Shown here piece after piece: positions 1 through 5,388 of a stretch of 5,388 bases of DNA. The number at the start of each line of letters is the position of its first letter. Position 1 is the first letter of the stretch. Source of the DNA: Gammaproteobacteria bacterium (GTDB lineage Bacteria; Pseudomonadota; Gammaproteobacteria; Burkholderiales; Burkholderiaceae_C); assembly GCA_018903185.1 (NCBI GenBank), contig JAHIQV010000105.1:1-5388 (forward strand). Reading direction: 5' to 3'. The notes under the pieces were generated by a model, which was not told the DNA's origin, did no database searches, and saw nothing but the letters and a program-made list of their open reading frames with translations. The translations under genes were made by a program, and so were the position numbers.

Positions 1-780
1 CTGGCTGGCCGCCTTCTGCAGCGATTCGCTGCCGGACAGCAGGCCGAAGTTCGCCGCTTCGAACCCCGCGCTGCGCAAGGTCCAGCGCACGCCCAGGTGG
101 TTGAGGATGCGCGCCGTCGCGGCCAGCGCGTCCTGGAACAGCAGCACATCGATCACCGTGGTCACGAGCATCAGGTCGGCCTGCGGTTCGTCCAGGGGGA
201 TAGCAATGCCTTGGGCGCGCAGCAGGTCCACCGTCTGCCGGAGTTCGTCGGGGCCGACGCCGAACACCGTGCCCCGACCGGCCTGTTCCTGCGCCACCGC
301 CGTCAACTCCAGGGGCGCCAGCCCGGCCTCGAACAGCGCTTCGCGCATCACGTTCACACCGCGCGCGGTGTTGACCCCCATCGGGCAGATCATGCTGCAG
401 CGCCCGCACTCCGTGCACGAGTCGTAGACCAGCTCCTGCCATTCCTTGAGATCGTCGAGCGTGATGTCGGGCAGGAACAGGCGCTTGAGGGGCGCAAAGG
501 CCGATGTCTCGCGCGCGTGCACCCGGCGCAGCAGGTCCAGCTTGCGGCTGGGGCTGTATTTCGGGTCCTGGGTGCTCTGGTAGAAATGGCAGGCTTCCGA
601 GCAGTAGCCGCAGTTCACGCAGGCCTCCAGGTCCAGCGCCAGACCGCGGTCGGTCTTGGCCCGCATGACCGCCTTGGCGCGGCCCAGGCGTTCGGCGTCG
701 GTCAGCGCATCGGGCTGCGCCATCTCCGGCAGGTGGTGGATGGCTTGCAGAAAGCCATGAAACACATCCATGTTGGTCAT
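1..780 (-). CDS. (Fe-S)-binding protein, HdrD/DsrK/GlpC-like, C-terminus cut by window edge
   Basis: Reading from ATG at 780, 260 codons are open to the window edge. The fragment carries two ferredoxin-type [4Fe-4S] motifs: C54-x2-C57-x2-C60-x3-C64, and C122-x2-C125-x2-C128-x3-C132 followed by Pro133. The first motif has His (CHFYQ) instead of the usual Pro after the last Cys. This arrangement, followed by a longer alpha/beta region (residues 170-260), is typical of the heterodisulfide-reductase-related family (HdrD, DsrK, TmcB, GlpC). In that family the C-terminal half carries cysteine-rich CCG domains binding a further cluster; that half lies outside the window. The start overlaps the stop of the upstream NarI-like gene as ATGA, with GGGGTG five bases upstream, so translation is probably coupled. 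The likely role is a cytoplasmic electron-transfer subunit docked on the membrane cytochrome b. The substrate is unknown. M4 is an alternative start. The family call is firm, the specific function is not. Confidence 0.88.
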   Translation of the reverse strand, partial: MTNMDVFHGFLQAIHHLPEMAQPDALTDAERLGRAKAVMRAKTDRGLALDLEACVNCGYCSEACHFYQSTQDPKYSPSRKLDLLRRVHARETSAFAPLKRLFLPDITLDDLKEWQELVYDSCTECGRCSMICPMGVNTARGVNVMREALFEAGLAPLELTAVAQEQAGRGTVFGVGPDELRQTVDLLRAQGIAIPLDEPQADLMLVTTVIDVLLFQDALAATARILNHLGVRWTLRSAGFEAANFGLLSGSESLQKAASQ

Positions 781-1457
781 GAGCGCACCCCGCGACGGCC
801 AAAAAACGTGGCCAGCTGCATGCGCGCCGGCAGGAACAGGAAGGCGTGCATGAGCTTGCCGAACGGAAACCAGATCAGCAGCAGCTCCAGCGTCAGCAGG
901 TGCACCGCCAGCGGGTCCCGGTAGATCACGTGGTCACGCGCCAGGATGGTCGAGGACGGATCGCCGATCACCGCCATGCCGGTGACGAGGGGCAGAAACG
1001 TGACCACCCAGGTGATCCAGTCGTCGGCGGTCGAGATCCGTCTCAGCACCGGATCGCTCAGGCGGAACATCAAGGCCATCAGCAGCGACATGATGGTGGC
1101 CGCCGCCGCGGCGTACATCACGGCGTCGGGAAAGGCCGGCCATGACAGGCCGGTCAGGCGGCGGATGAAGGCGATGTGGGGCGCATAGCCGAAAACCACC
1201 ACCGCGAGCCCGATGTGGAACACATACGGGTTCACGGTGACGAGCGTGGCGCTGGGGTGAAAGCCACCACGCGGCAGCATGCGGGTGAACGCTGCGCCCA
1301 GCGCCGCACCGGTGCCGAAGGGCTGGCGTTCGGGCGCGCCGGGCGCGACCCGATGGGGCAGGCGCCACAGCGCGAGCAACCGCCACGCGACGCCGGCGAC
1401 AAAAATGACGAGAGACAGCGTCAGCAGCGGGCCGCGCACCCAGTCCAGGAAATCCAT
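777..1457 (-). CDS. NarI-like respiratory cytochrome b membrane subunit (HdrE/DsrM-type)
   Basis: This 226-residue protein is almost the length of E. coli NarI (225). It has about five hydrophobic segments, near residues 11-31, 78-99, 112-132, 147-165 and 183-207. The diagnostic region is the last helix: H186, then WFPFGKLMH ending at H204, matching NarI His187 and His205 and the FPFSRLVH motif with identical 18-residue spacing. The other heme pair would be H81, in FHIG as at NarI His56, and H94. Two b-type hemes and quinol/quinone chemistry at the inner membrane are inferred from the family. The genuine NarI partners NarG and NarH are not next to it. The downstream gene is an HdrD/DsrK-like Fe-S protein, so a DsrMK/HdrDE-type complex fits better than nitrate reductase. 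The ATG at 1457 is chosen over an upstream in-frame ATG at 1562 because AAGGAGGG lies five bases before it and the extra 35 residues look like translated leader. The stop overlaps the next start by four bases. Confidence 0.9.
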   Translation of the reverse strand: MDFLDWVRGPLLTLSLVIFVAGVAWRLLALWRLPHRVAPGAPERQPFGTGAALGAAFTRMLPRGGFHPSATLVTVNPYVFHIGLAVVVFGYAPHIAFIRRLTGLSWPAFPDAVMYAAAAATIMSLLMALMFRLSDPVLRRISTADDWITWVVTFLPLVTGMAVIGDPSSTILARDHVIYRDPLAVHLLTLELLLIWFPFGKLMHAFLFLPARMQLATFFGRRGVRS

Positions 1458-1462
1458 GGGAA

Positions 1463-1470
1463 CCCTCCTT
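1463..1470 (-). promoter_or_regulatory. Strong Shine-Dalgarno of the NarI-like gene
   Basis: On the minus strand the sequence reads AAGGAGGG, then TTCCC, then ATG at 1457. This is a near-perfect anti-16S match with a five-base spacer. It fixes the start of the membrane subunit and suggests efficient translation initiation for the operon. Confidence 0.85.
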
Positions 1471-1590
1471 GTTGTTGTCACCAAAGTTTGCACAGTACGC
1501 CCAATCCGCCCGAAAAGCCACGTGCCGGCGCGCGCCGCTGCGCGGTGTGTGGGTCCCGCCATGCCTTGAACGCCACCCGCGTGCGGCGGA

Positions 1591-1620
1591 TGTACCCCGC
1601 AAGCGGTCCCGCCGTATCAT
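1591..1620 (+). promoter_or_regulatory. Candidate sigma-70 promoter for uvrA (weak)
   Basis: TATCAT at 1615-1620 matches the -10 consensus at five of six bases. The best -35 partner is TGTACC at 1591-1596, with only three of six matches and an 18-base spacer. Transcription would then begin near 1627, about 40 bases before the proposed TTG start and downstream of the ATG at 1590. This is a motif-level suggestion only. Confidence 0.25.
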
Positions 1621-1655
1621 GTCGGGTTGCCTTTTTGACGCCAGAAACCCGCCCT

Positions 1656-1660
1656 GGTGA
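1656..1660 (+). promoter_or_regulatory. Ribosome binding site supporting the TTG start of uvrA
   Basis: GGTGA is followed by a seven-base spacer and then TTG at 1668. It is a modest Shine-Dalgarno core, but better placed than anything before the in-frame ATG at 1590, which is preceded only by a GCGGCGG run. It is the main reason for choosing the TTG. Confidence 0.45.
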
Positions 1661-1667
1661 CCCCGCC

Positions 1668-4600
1668 TTGAACCAGAACCCGACCCCGCTGACCGGCACC
1701 GCGCCGGACACGCCGCCCGCCCCGCTCAGCCCCGCCCAAGCCGCCGCCCTGCGCACCGCGGCCGTGCTCTCGGTGCGCGGCGCGCGCACGCACAACCTGA
1801 AGAACATCGACCTCGACATCCCCAAACACGCGCTGGTGGTGATCACGGGGCTCTCGGGTTCGGGCAAGTCCAGCCTGGCTTTCGACACGCTGTACGCCGA
1901 AGGGCAACGCCGCTACGTGGAAAGCCTCTCGGCCTACGCGCGGCAGTTTCTGCAGCTGATGGACAAGCCCGACGTGGACCTGATCGAAGGCCTGTCGCCG
2001 GCGATCGCCATCGAGCAGAAGGCCACCAGCCACAACCCGCGCTCCACCGTCGGCACGGTGACCGAGATCCACGACTACCTGCGCCTGCTCTATGCGCGCG
2101 CCGGCACGCCGCACTGCCCGGAGCACGACCTGCCGCTGGCCTCGCAGAGCGTGGCACAGATGGTGGACACGGTGTTGGCCCTGCCGCAGGACACGCGGCT
2201 CATGATCCTGGCGCCCGTGGCGCGCGAGAAGAAGGGCGAGTTCCTGGAGCTGTTCGCCGACATGCAGGCCCAGGGCTATGTGCGTTTCCGCATCAACGGC
2301 GAGGTGCTGGACTTCGACGCCCTGCCCGCGCTGAAAAAGACCGAGAAACACAACATCGACGTCGTGATCGACCGCATCAAGGTGCGCTCGGCCGAGGAAG
2401 AGGGCGCCAACCCGCAAAGACAGCGCCTGGCTGAAAGCTTCGAGGCCGCGCTGCGCCTGGCCGAAGGCCGCGCCATTGCGGTCGAGATGGACGGCGGCGC
2501 CGAACACGGCTTCTCCGCCAAGTTCGCCTGCCCGGTCTGCAGCTACACCGTGGGCGAGCTGGAGCCGCGCCTGTTCTCGTTCAACTCGCCCATGGGCGCC
2601 TGCCCCAGCTGCGACGGCCTGGGCCACACGGAAGTGTTTGACCCCGAGCGCGTGGTCGCCTTCCCCACGCTCAGCCTGGCCAGCGGCGCCATCAAGGGCT
2701 GGGACCGGCGCAACGGCTACTACTTCGCCATGATCGAAAGCCTGGCGGCGCACTACAAGTTCGACGTCGAAGCGGCCTGGGAATCGCTGCCCGAAGCGGT
2801 GCAGCAGGTGCTGCTCTACGGCTCGGGCGAAGAAGAGATCAAGTTCAGCTACGCGCTCGAATCGGGCGAGCGCGCGGGCAAGAAGATCAGCAAGAAACAC
2901 CCCTTCGAAGGCATCATCCGCAACTTCGAACGCCGCTACCGCGAGACCGACTCGGCCGCCGTGCGCGAAGAGCTGTCCCGCTACCGCGCCACCCAGCCCT
3001 GCCCCGCGTGCAACGGCACGCGCTTGCGCCTGGAGGCGCGCCACGTGTTCGTGGGCGAGGGCGATCAGAAGCAGCCGATCTACAAGATCAGCCACATCAC
3101 GCTCGGTGAGTCGCTGGCCTACTTCAGCGCCCTGCACCTGCCCGGCGCCAAGGGCGACATCGCTGCGCGCGTGATCAACGAAATCCGCCAGCGCCTGAAG
3201 TTCCTGAACGACGTGGGGCTGAACTACCTGAGCCTGGACCGCAGCGCCGACACGCTCTCCGGCGGCGAAGCCCAGCGCATCCGCCTGGCGAGCCAGATCG
3301 GCAGTGGCCTCACGGGCGTGATGTACGTGCTCGACGAGCCCAGCATCGGCCTGCACCAGCGCGACAACGACCGCCTCATCACCACGCTGCAGCACCTGCG
3401 CGACCTGGGCAACACGGTGCTGGTGGTCGAACACGACGAGGACATGATCCGTTGCGCCGACCACGTGATCGACATGGGCCCGGGCGCGGGCGTGCACGGC
3501 GGCCATGTGATGGCGCAGGGCACCTGCGCTGAAGTGATGGCCACGGCCGGCTCACTGACGGGCCAGTACCTCAGCGGCGCGCGCGCTATTCGCCTGCCCA
3601 CACGGCGCACGCCGTGGCTGCCGGTGAACAAAGCCGCTGCGGCGGCCAAGGCGGCGCCGATCAAATCGCGCTTCCCCATGAGCCCGGCGGCCGAGCGCCG
3701 CAGCGCGCGCGAGGCCGCACACATCGCCACGCTGGGTGAGCTGCAGGAAATCCGCGTGGTCAACGCCACCGGCCACAACCTGCAGGGCGTGAGCGTCGCC
3801 TTTCCGGTCGGCCTGCTCACCTGCGTGACCGGTGTCTCGGGCTCGGGCAAGTCGACCCTGGTCAACGACACGCTCTACGCCGCGGTGTCGCGCACGCTCT
3901 ACCGATCGCACGAAGAGCCCGCCGAACACGACGCCATCGAGGGCATCGAACACTTCGACAAGGTCATCAACGTCGACCAGAGCCCCATCGGCCGCACGCC
4001 GCGCAGCAACCCGGCCACTTACACGGGGCTGTTCACCGGCATCCGCGAGCTGATGGCCGAAATGCCCACCGCGAAAGAGCGCGGCTACGGGCCGGGCCGC
4101 TTCAGCTTCAACGTGGCCGGTGGCCGCTGCGAGGCCTGCCAGGGCGACGGCGTGGTGAAGGTGGAAATGCACTTCCTGCCCGACGTCTACGTGCCCTGCG
4201 AGGTCTGCCACGGCCAGCGCTACAACCGCGAGACGCTGGATGTGCAATACAAGGGCAGGAACATCGCGCAGATCCTGGACATGACGGTCGAGAAAGCGCA
4301 CGCCTTCTTCGCCGCCGTGCCCACGCTGCACCGCAAGCTGCAGACCCTGATGGACGTGGGCCTGACCTACATCCAGCTCGGCCAGAGCGCGACCACGCTG
4401 TCCGGCGGCGAGGCGCAGCGCGTCAAGCTCGCGCTGGAACTCAGCAAACGCGACACCGGCCGCACGCTCTACATCCTGGACGAACCCACCACCGGCCTGC
4501 ACTTCGCCGACATCGAATTGCTGCTGAAGGTGCTGCACCAGTTGCGCGACGCTGGCAACACCATCGTGGTGATCGAACACAACCTGGACGTGATCAAGAC

Positions 4601-4739
4601 CGCCGACTGGCTGATCGACATGGGCCCGGAAGGCGGCTCGGGTGGCGGATCTGTGGTGGGGGTGGGCACGCCGGAAGACATCGCCGCCAACGGCGAGAGC
4701 CACACCGGGCGCTATCTGGCGCGGCTGCTCAAGCGCTGA
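1668..4739 (+). CDS. uvrA: UvrA, ATPase damage-recognition subunit of the UvrABC excinuclease
   Basis: UvrA dimers scan DNA, load UvrB at bulky lesions and then leave; the protein acts in the cytoplasm in nucleotide excision repair. Counting from TTG at 1668 the protein has 1023 residues, against 940 in E. coli. Visible in order: [12 protein letters not shown] (36-47); Walker [10 protein letters not shown] (61-69); the UvrB-interaction and insertion region; a zinc site C288-x2-C291 with C312-x2-C315; a further CxxC at 445-448; ABC signature [12 protein letters not shown] (530-541) and Walker B with D556/E557 and H589. The second half has Walker [10 protein letters not shown] (722-730), zinc site C821-x2-C824 with C844-x2-C847, signature [12 protein letters not shown] (911-922), Walker B D938/E939 and H971. 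All catalytic motifs are intact. The extra length is a Pro/Ala-rich N-terminal tail of about 32 residues and an Ala/Arg/Lys-rich linker near 640-690. An ATG at 1590 would add 26 residues; the frame stays open back to 1176 but enters the divergent gene. It appears to be a single-gene unit. Confidence 0.97.
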   Translation: MNQNPTPLTGTAPDTPPAPLSPAQAAALRTAAVLSVRGARTHNLKNIDLDIPKHALVVITGLSGSGKSSLAFDTLYAEGQRRYVESLSAYARQFLQLMDKPDVDLIEGLSPAIAIEQKATSHNPRSTVGTVTEIHDYLRLLYARAGTPHCPEHDLPLASQSVAQMVDTVLALPQDTRLMILAPVAREKKGEFLELFADMQAQGYVRFRINGEVLDFDALPALKKTEKHNIDVVIDRIKVRSAEEEGANPQRQRLAESFEAALRLAEGRAIAVEMDGGAEHGFSAKFACPVCSYTVGELEPRLFSFNSPMGACPSCDGLGHTEVFDPERVVAFPTLSLASGAIKGWDRRNGYYFAMIESLAAHYKFDVEAAWESLPEAVQQVLLYGSGEEEIKFSYALESGERAGKKISKKHPFEGIIRNFERRYRETDSAAVREELSRYRATQPCPACNGTRLRLEARHVFVGEGDQKQPIYKISHITLGESLAYFSALHLPGAKGDIAARVINEIRQRLKFLNDVGLNYLSLDRSADTLSGGEAQRIRLASQIGSGLTGVMYVLDEPSIGLHQRDNDRLITTLQHLRDLGNTVLVVEHDEDMIRCADHVIDMGPGAGVHGGHVMAQGTCAEVMATAGSLTGQYLSGARAIRLPTRRTPWLPVNKAAAAAKAAPIKSRFPMSPAAERRSAREAAHIATLGELQEIRVVNATGHNLQGVSVAFPVGLLTCVTGVSGSGKSTLVNDTLYAAVSRTLYRSHEEPAEHDAIEGIEHFDKVINVDQSPIGRTPRSNPATYTGLFTGIRELMAEMPTAKERGYGPGRFSFNVAGGRCEACQGDGVVKVEMHFLPDVYVPCEVCHGQRYNRETLDVQYKGRNIAQILDMTVEKAHAFFAAVPTLHRKLQTLMDVGLTYIQLGQSATTLSGGEAQRVKLALELSKRDTGRTLYILDEPTTGLHFADIELLLKVLHQLRDAGNTIVVIEHNLDVIKTADWLIDMGPEGGSGGGSVVGVGTPEDIAANGESHTGRYLARLLKR

Positions 4740-4741
4740 AA

Positions 4742-4767
4742 ATCGGGCGAAAAACGCGCAGCCCGAT
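4742..4767 (+). terminator. Hairpin immediately after the uvrA stop
   Basis: ATCGGGC (4742-4748) and GCCCGAT (4761-4767) form a perfect seven-base-pair stem with a 12-base loop, three bases after the uvrA TGA. The loop contains an alternative GCG-AAAAA-CGC fold. No T-run follows, so it is not a canonical intrinsic terminator. It could stabilise the mRNA 3' end or assist termination. Confidence 0.35.
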
Positions 4768-4784
4768 CAAGCCAGGGCCTCCGA

Positions 4785-4900
4785 CCAGAGACACAGAAAA
4801 ACCGGAGGGCAATCCCCTCCGATGGAGGCAACGTCAACCCAGAGACACCGCGGAACCGAAGCGTGACCCGCAGGAGCGAAGTGCCCCCAACCAGAGATAC
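4785..4900. repeat. Three copies of CCAGAGAYAC at about 52-54-base spacing
   Basis: The ten-mer starts at 4785 (CCAGAGACAC), 4839 (CCAGAGACAC) and 4891 (CCAGAGATAC). Similarity extends beyond the core: copies 2 and 3 share CAACC(C)AGAGAYACCGC, and copies 1 and 2 share a following GAACCG or AAACCGG-type tract. The units are diverged but regularly spaced, and the third forms the left arm of the adjacent palindromic element. They may be remnants of a dispersed intergenic repeat. Not a CRISPR array: the core is too short and the intervening segments contain hairpins. Confidence 0.55.
4797..4821 (-). terminator. Intrinsic terminator oriented for the minus strand (MipA-like gene)
   Basis: CGGAGGG (4803-4809) and CCCTCCG (4815-4821) make a seven-base-pair GC-rich stem with a five-base loop. 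On the minus strand the stem is followed, after one G, by TTTTT (the A-run at 4797-4801). This is the classical rho-independent form for transcription arriving from the MipA-like gene, about 160 bases past its stop. On the plus strand there is no T-run. Confidence 0.55.
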
Positions 4901-4972
4901 CGCCGGGCCGGCTTCGCCGGACGGCTGGTATCGCCCCCTACAGGGGGGTGGCGCCGAAGGCGACGCGGGGGG
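4896..4972. repeat. REP-like multi-hairpin intergenic element
   Basis: Three consecutive hairpins are readable. The first pairs GATACC (4896-4901) with GGTATC (4927-4932), then GCCG with CGGC (4902-4905/4922-4925), capped by CCGGC-TTC-GCCGG (4908-4920). The second is CCCCC-TACA-GGGGG (4934-4947, with one more G at 4948). The third is CGCC-GAA-GGCG (4952-4962). A G6 run at 4967-4972 could pair with the C5 run instead, giving an alternative fold that encloses the third hairpin. Placement between two convergent genes is typical of REP-type elements. I believe similar strings recur in Comamonadaceae genomes, from memory, not from a search. Confidence 0.6.
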
Positions 4973-4980
4973 TGCTTCGA

Positions 4981-5388
4981 TCACTTGCTGCGGTAGGCCA
5001 CGCCAACACCCAGGCCATGGGTGACAAGCCGCCCCACCAGCGGGCTGCGTGCGGTCGATCCGAGCACGCGCGACAAATCCAGCCCGCCAAACACCACCCA
5101 ATGGGTGCTCAGCGCGGTTTCAAAGTGTGCACCGACGCGCAGGGTTTCCCAGCCACTGCCCAGCCGGTAAGGTTCACGGCCCGTCGCCTGGGCGGCCTCG
5201 GTCGAAATGCCGTAGATGGTTCGCTGGTAGCGGGCATCGCCCCAGCCACCACCCAGCGAAAAGTCCAGGTTCGTTCGCTGAGAGACCGGATAGCGGTAGT
5301 TCACCCCGGTGTTCAGCCGCGCACCGCCTCCACGGCCCAGCAGGTCCTGGTCCAGGCTCAGGCTCCAGTTCCAGCGTTCACCAAAGGA
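4981..5388 (-). CDS. MipA/OmpV-family outer-membrane protein, N-terminus cut by window edge
   Basis: The frame is open from the right edge to TGA at 4981-4983, giving the last 135 residues. Full-length family members are around 250-270 residues, so this is roughly the C-terminal half. Family hallmarks in order: a glycine-rich strand ending in YRYPVS (31-36); SLGGGWGDARYQRTIYGIS (44-62), matching the W-x-D-x2-Y...YGIS block; EAAQATGREPYRLGSGW (64-80); LSTHW (93-97); and LSRVLGSTARSPLV (105-118). Alternating polar/apolar strands indicate a beta-barrel. MipA in E. coli bridges the lytic transglycosylase MltA and PBP1B; other members are general outer-membrane proteins, so the specific role is open. 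The C-terminus ends AYRSK rather than the usual terminal Phe. An in-frame GTG at 5304 is internal, not the start. The start, signal peptide and promoter lie outside the window. Confidence 0.85.
   Translation of the reverse strand, partial: SFGERWNWSLSLDQDLLGRGGGARLNTGVNYRYPVSQRTNLDFSLGGGWGDARYQRTIYGISTEAAQATGREPYRLGSGWETLRVGAHFETALSTHWVVFGGLDLSRVLGSTARSPLVGRLVTHGLGVGVAYRSK

Larger units (their letters stand above)
1458..1667. other. Divergent intergenic region between the redox operon and uvrA
   Basis: About 210 bases separate the two divergent starts, so both promoters should lie here. I see the minus-strand Shine-Dalgarno at 1463-1470, a nine-base palindrome CAAAGTTTG around 1482-1490, and a GC-rich 12-base perfect palindrome CGGCGCGCGCCG at 1526-1537. 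Next to the latter is a small CCGC-TGC-GCGG hairpin (1535-1545). In this GC-rich DNA the last two may be chance. There is no CTG-N10-CAG LexA-type operator, no FNR-type TTGAT-N4-ATCAA and no sigma-54 GG-N10-GC site that I would trust. No convincing -35/-10 pair is visible for the minus operon. Open frames crossing this region have no coding character. Confidence 0.7.

Noticed and set aside
97..924. Plus-strand open frame opposite the redox operon
   Set aside because: His/Gln/Arg-rich translation with no motif. The minus strand here shows two clear ferredoxin motifs and a NarI-type helix, overlapping by ATGA.
1492..1520. Possible promoter of the minus operon (TACTGT with TGGCTT 17 bases upstream) or a sigma-54 site
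   Set aside because: The hexamers match sigma-70 consensus poorly (three and two bases), and no GG-N10-GC pair with sigma-54 context could be placed.
1458..1562. N-terminal extension of the NarI-like protein from an ATG at 1562
   Set aside because: The near-perfect Shine-Dalgarno AAGGAGGG lies inside this extension, just before the ATG at 1457, and the resulting protein matches family length.
1617..3506. A 629-codon open frame antisense to uvrA
   Set aside because: It mirrors the strongly biased uvrA codons in a GC-rich genome. Its translation is monotonous (V, H, A, Q, R rich) with no recognisable domain, while the opposite strand encodes a fully conserved UvrA.
3552..4703. A 383-codon open frame antisense to the 3' half of uvrA
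   Set aside because: Same shadow effect as the other antisense frame: no domain, composition typical of a reverse-complement reading of GC-rich coding DNA.
4785..4900. Possible CRISPR-like array
   Set aside because: The repeated core is only about ten bases with three copies. The spacer-like segments contain self-complementary stems, and no cas gene is present.
4712..5101. A 129-codon minus-strand frame covering the intergenic gap
   Set aside because: It runs through hairpins and the terminator, overlaps the MipA-like gene in another frame and has no recognisable domain.

Overview
The window looks like chromosomal DNA of a high-GC betaproteobacterium, most likely a Comamonadaceae-type Burkholderiales. 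This rests on the strong G/C bias at third codon positions, a UvrA with N-terminal and inter-domain extensions, and a GC-rich palindromic intergenic element of a kind I associate with that family. The taxonomic call is inference.

Layout. (1) Positions 1457 down to 1, minus strand: a two-gene operon. A NarI-like five-helix membrane cytochrome b subunit overlaps by four bases (ATGA) a ferredoxin-type (Fe-S)-binding protein of the HdrD/DsrK/GlpC type, which runs off the left edge. Together they look like a DsrMK/HdrDE-style module that moves electrons between the quinone pool and a soluble or thiol/disulfide partner; the substrate is not visible here. (2) Positions 1458-1667: a divergent intergenic region with a very strong Shine-Dalgarno for the minus operon, a weak candidate promoter for the plus strand, and no recognisable LexA box. 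(3) Positions 1668-4739, plus strand: a complete uvrA, the ABC-type damage-recognition subunit of the UvrABC excision nuclease, probably starting at TTG. (4) Positions 4740-4980: a noncoding convergent gap packed with secondary structure. It holds a hairpin just after the uvrA stop, an intrinsic terminator oriented for the minus strand, three copies of CCAGAGAYAC spaced 52-54 nt apart, and a multi-hairpin REP-like element. (5) Positions 4981-5388, minus strand: the C-terminal half of a MipA/OmpV-family outer-membrane protein, running off the right edge.

The three gene groups are not obviously functionally linked: respiratory or redox membrane complex, DNA repair, and outer-membrane scaffold. 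The genes belong to known families. The parts most worth a second look are the redox pair, whose physiological substrate is unassigned, and the structured repeat region between uvrA and the MipA-like gene.
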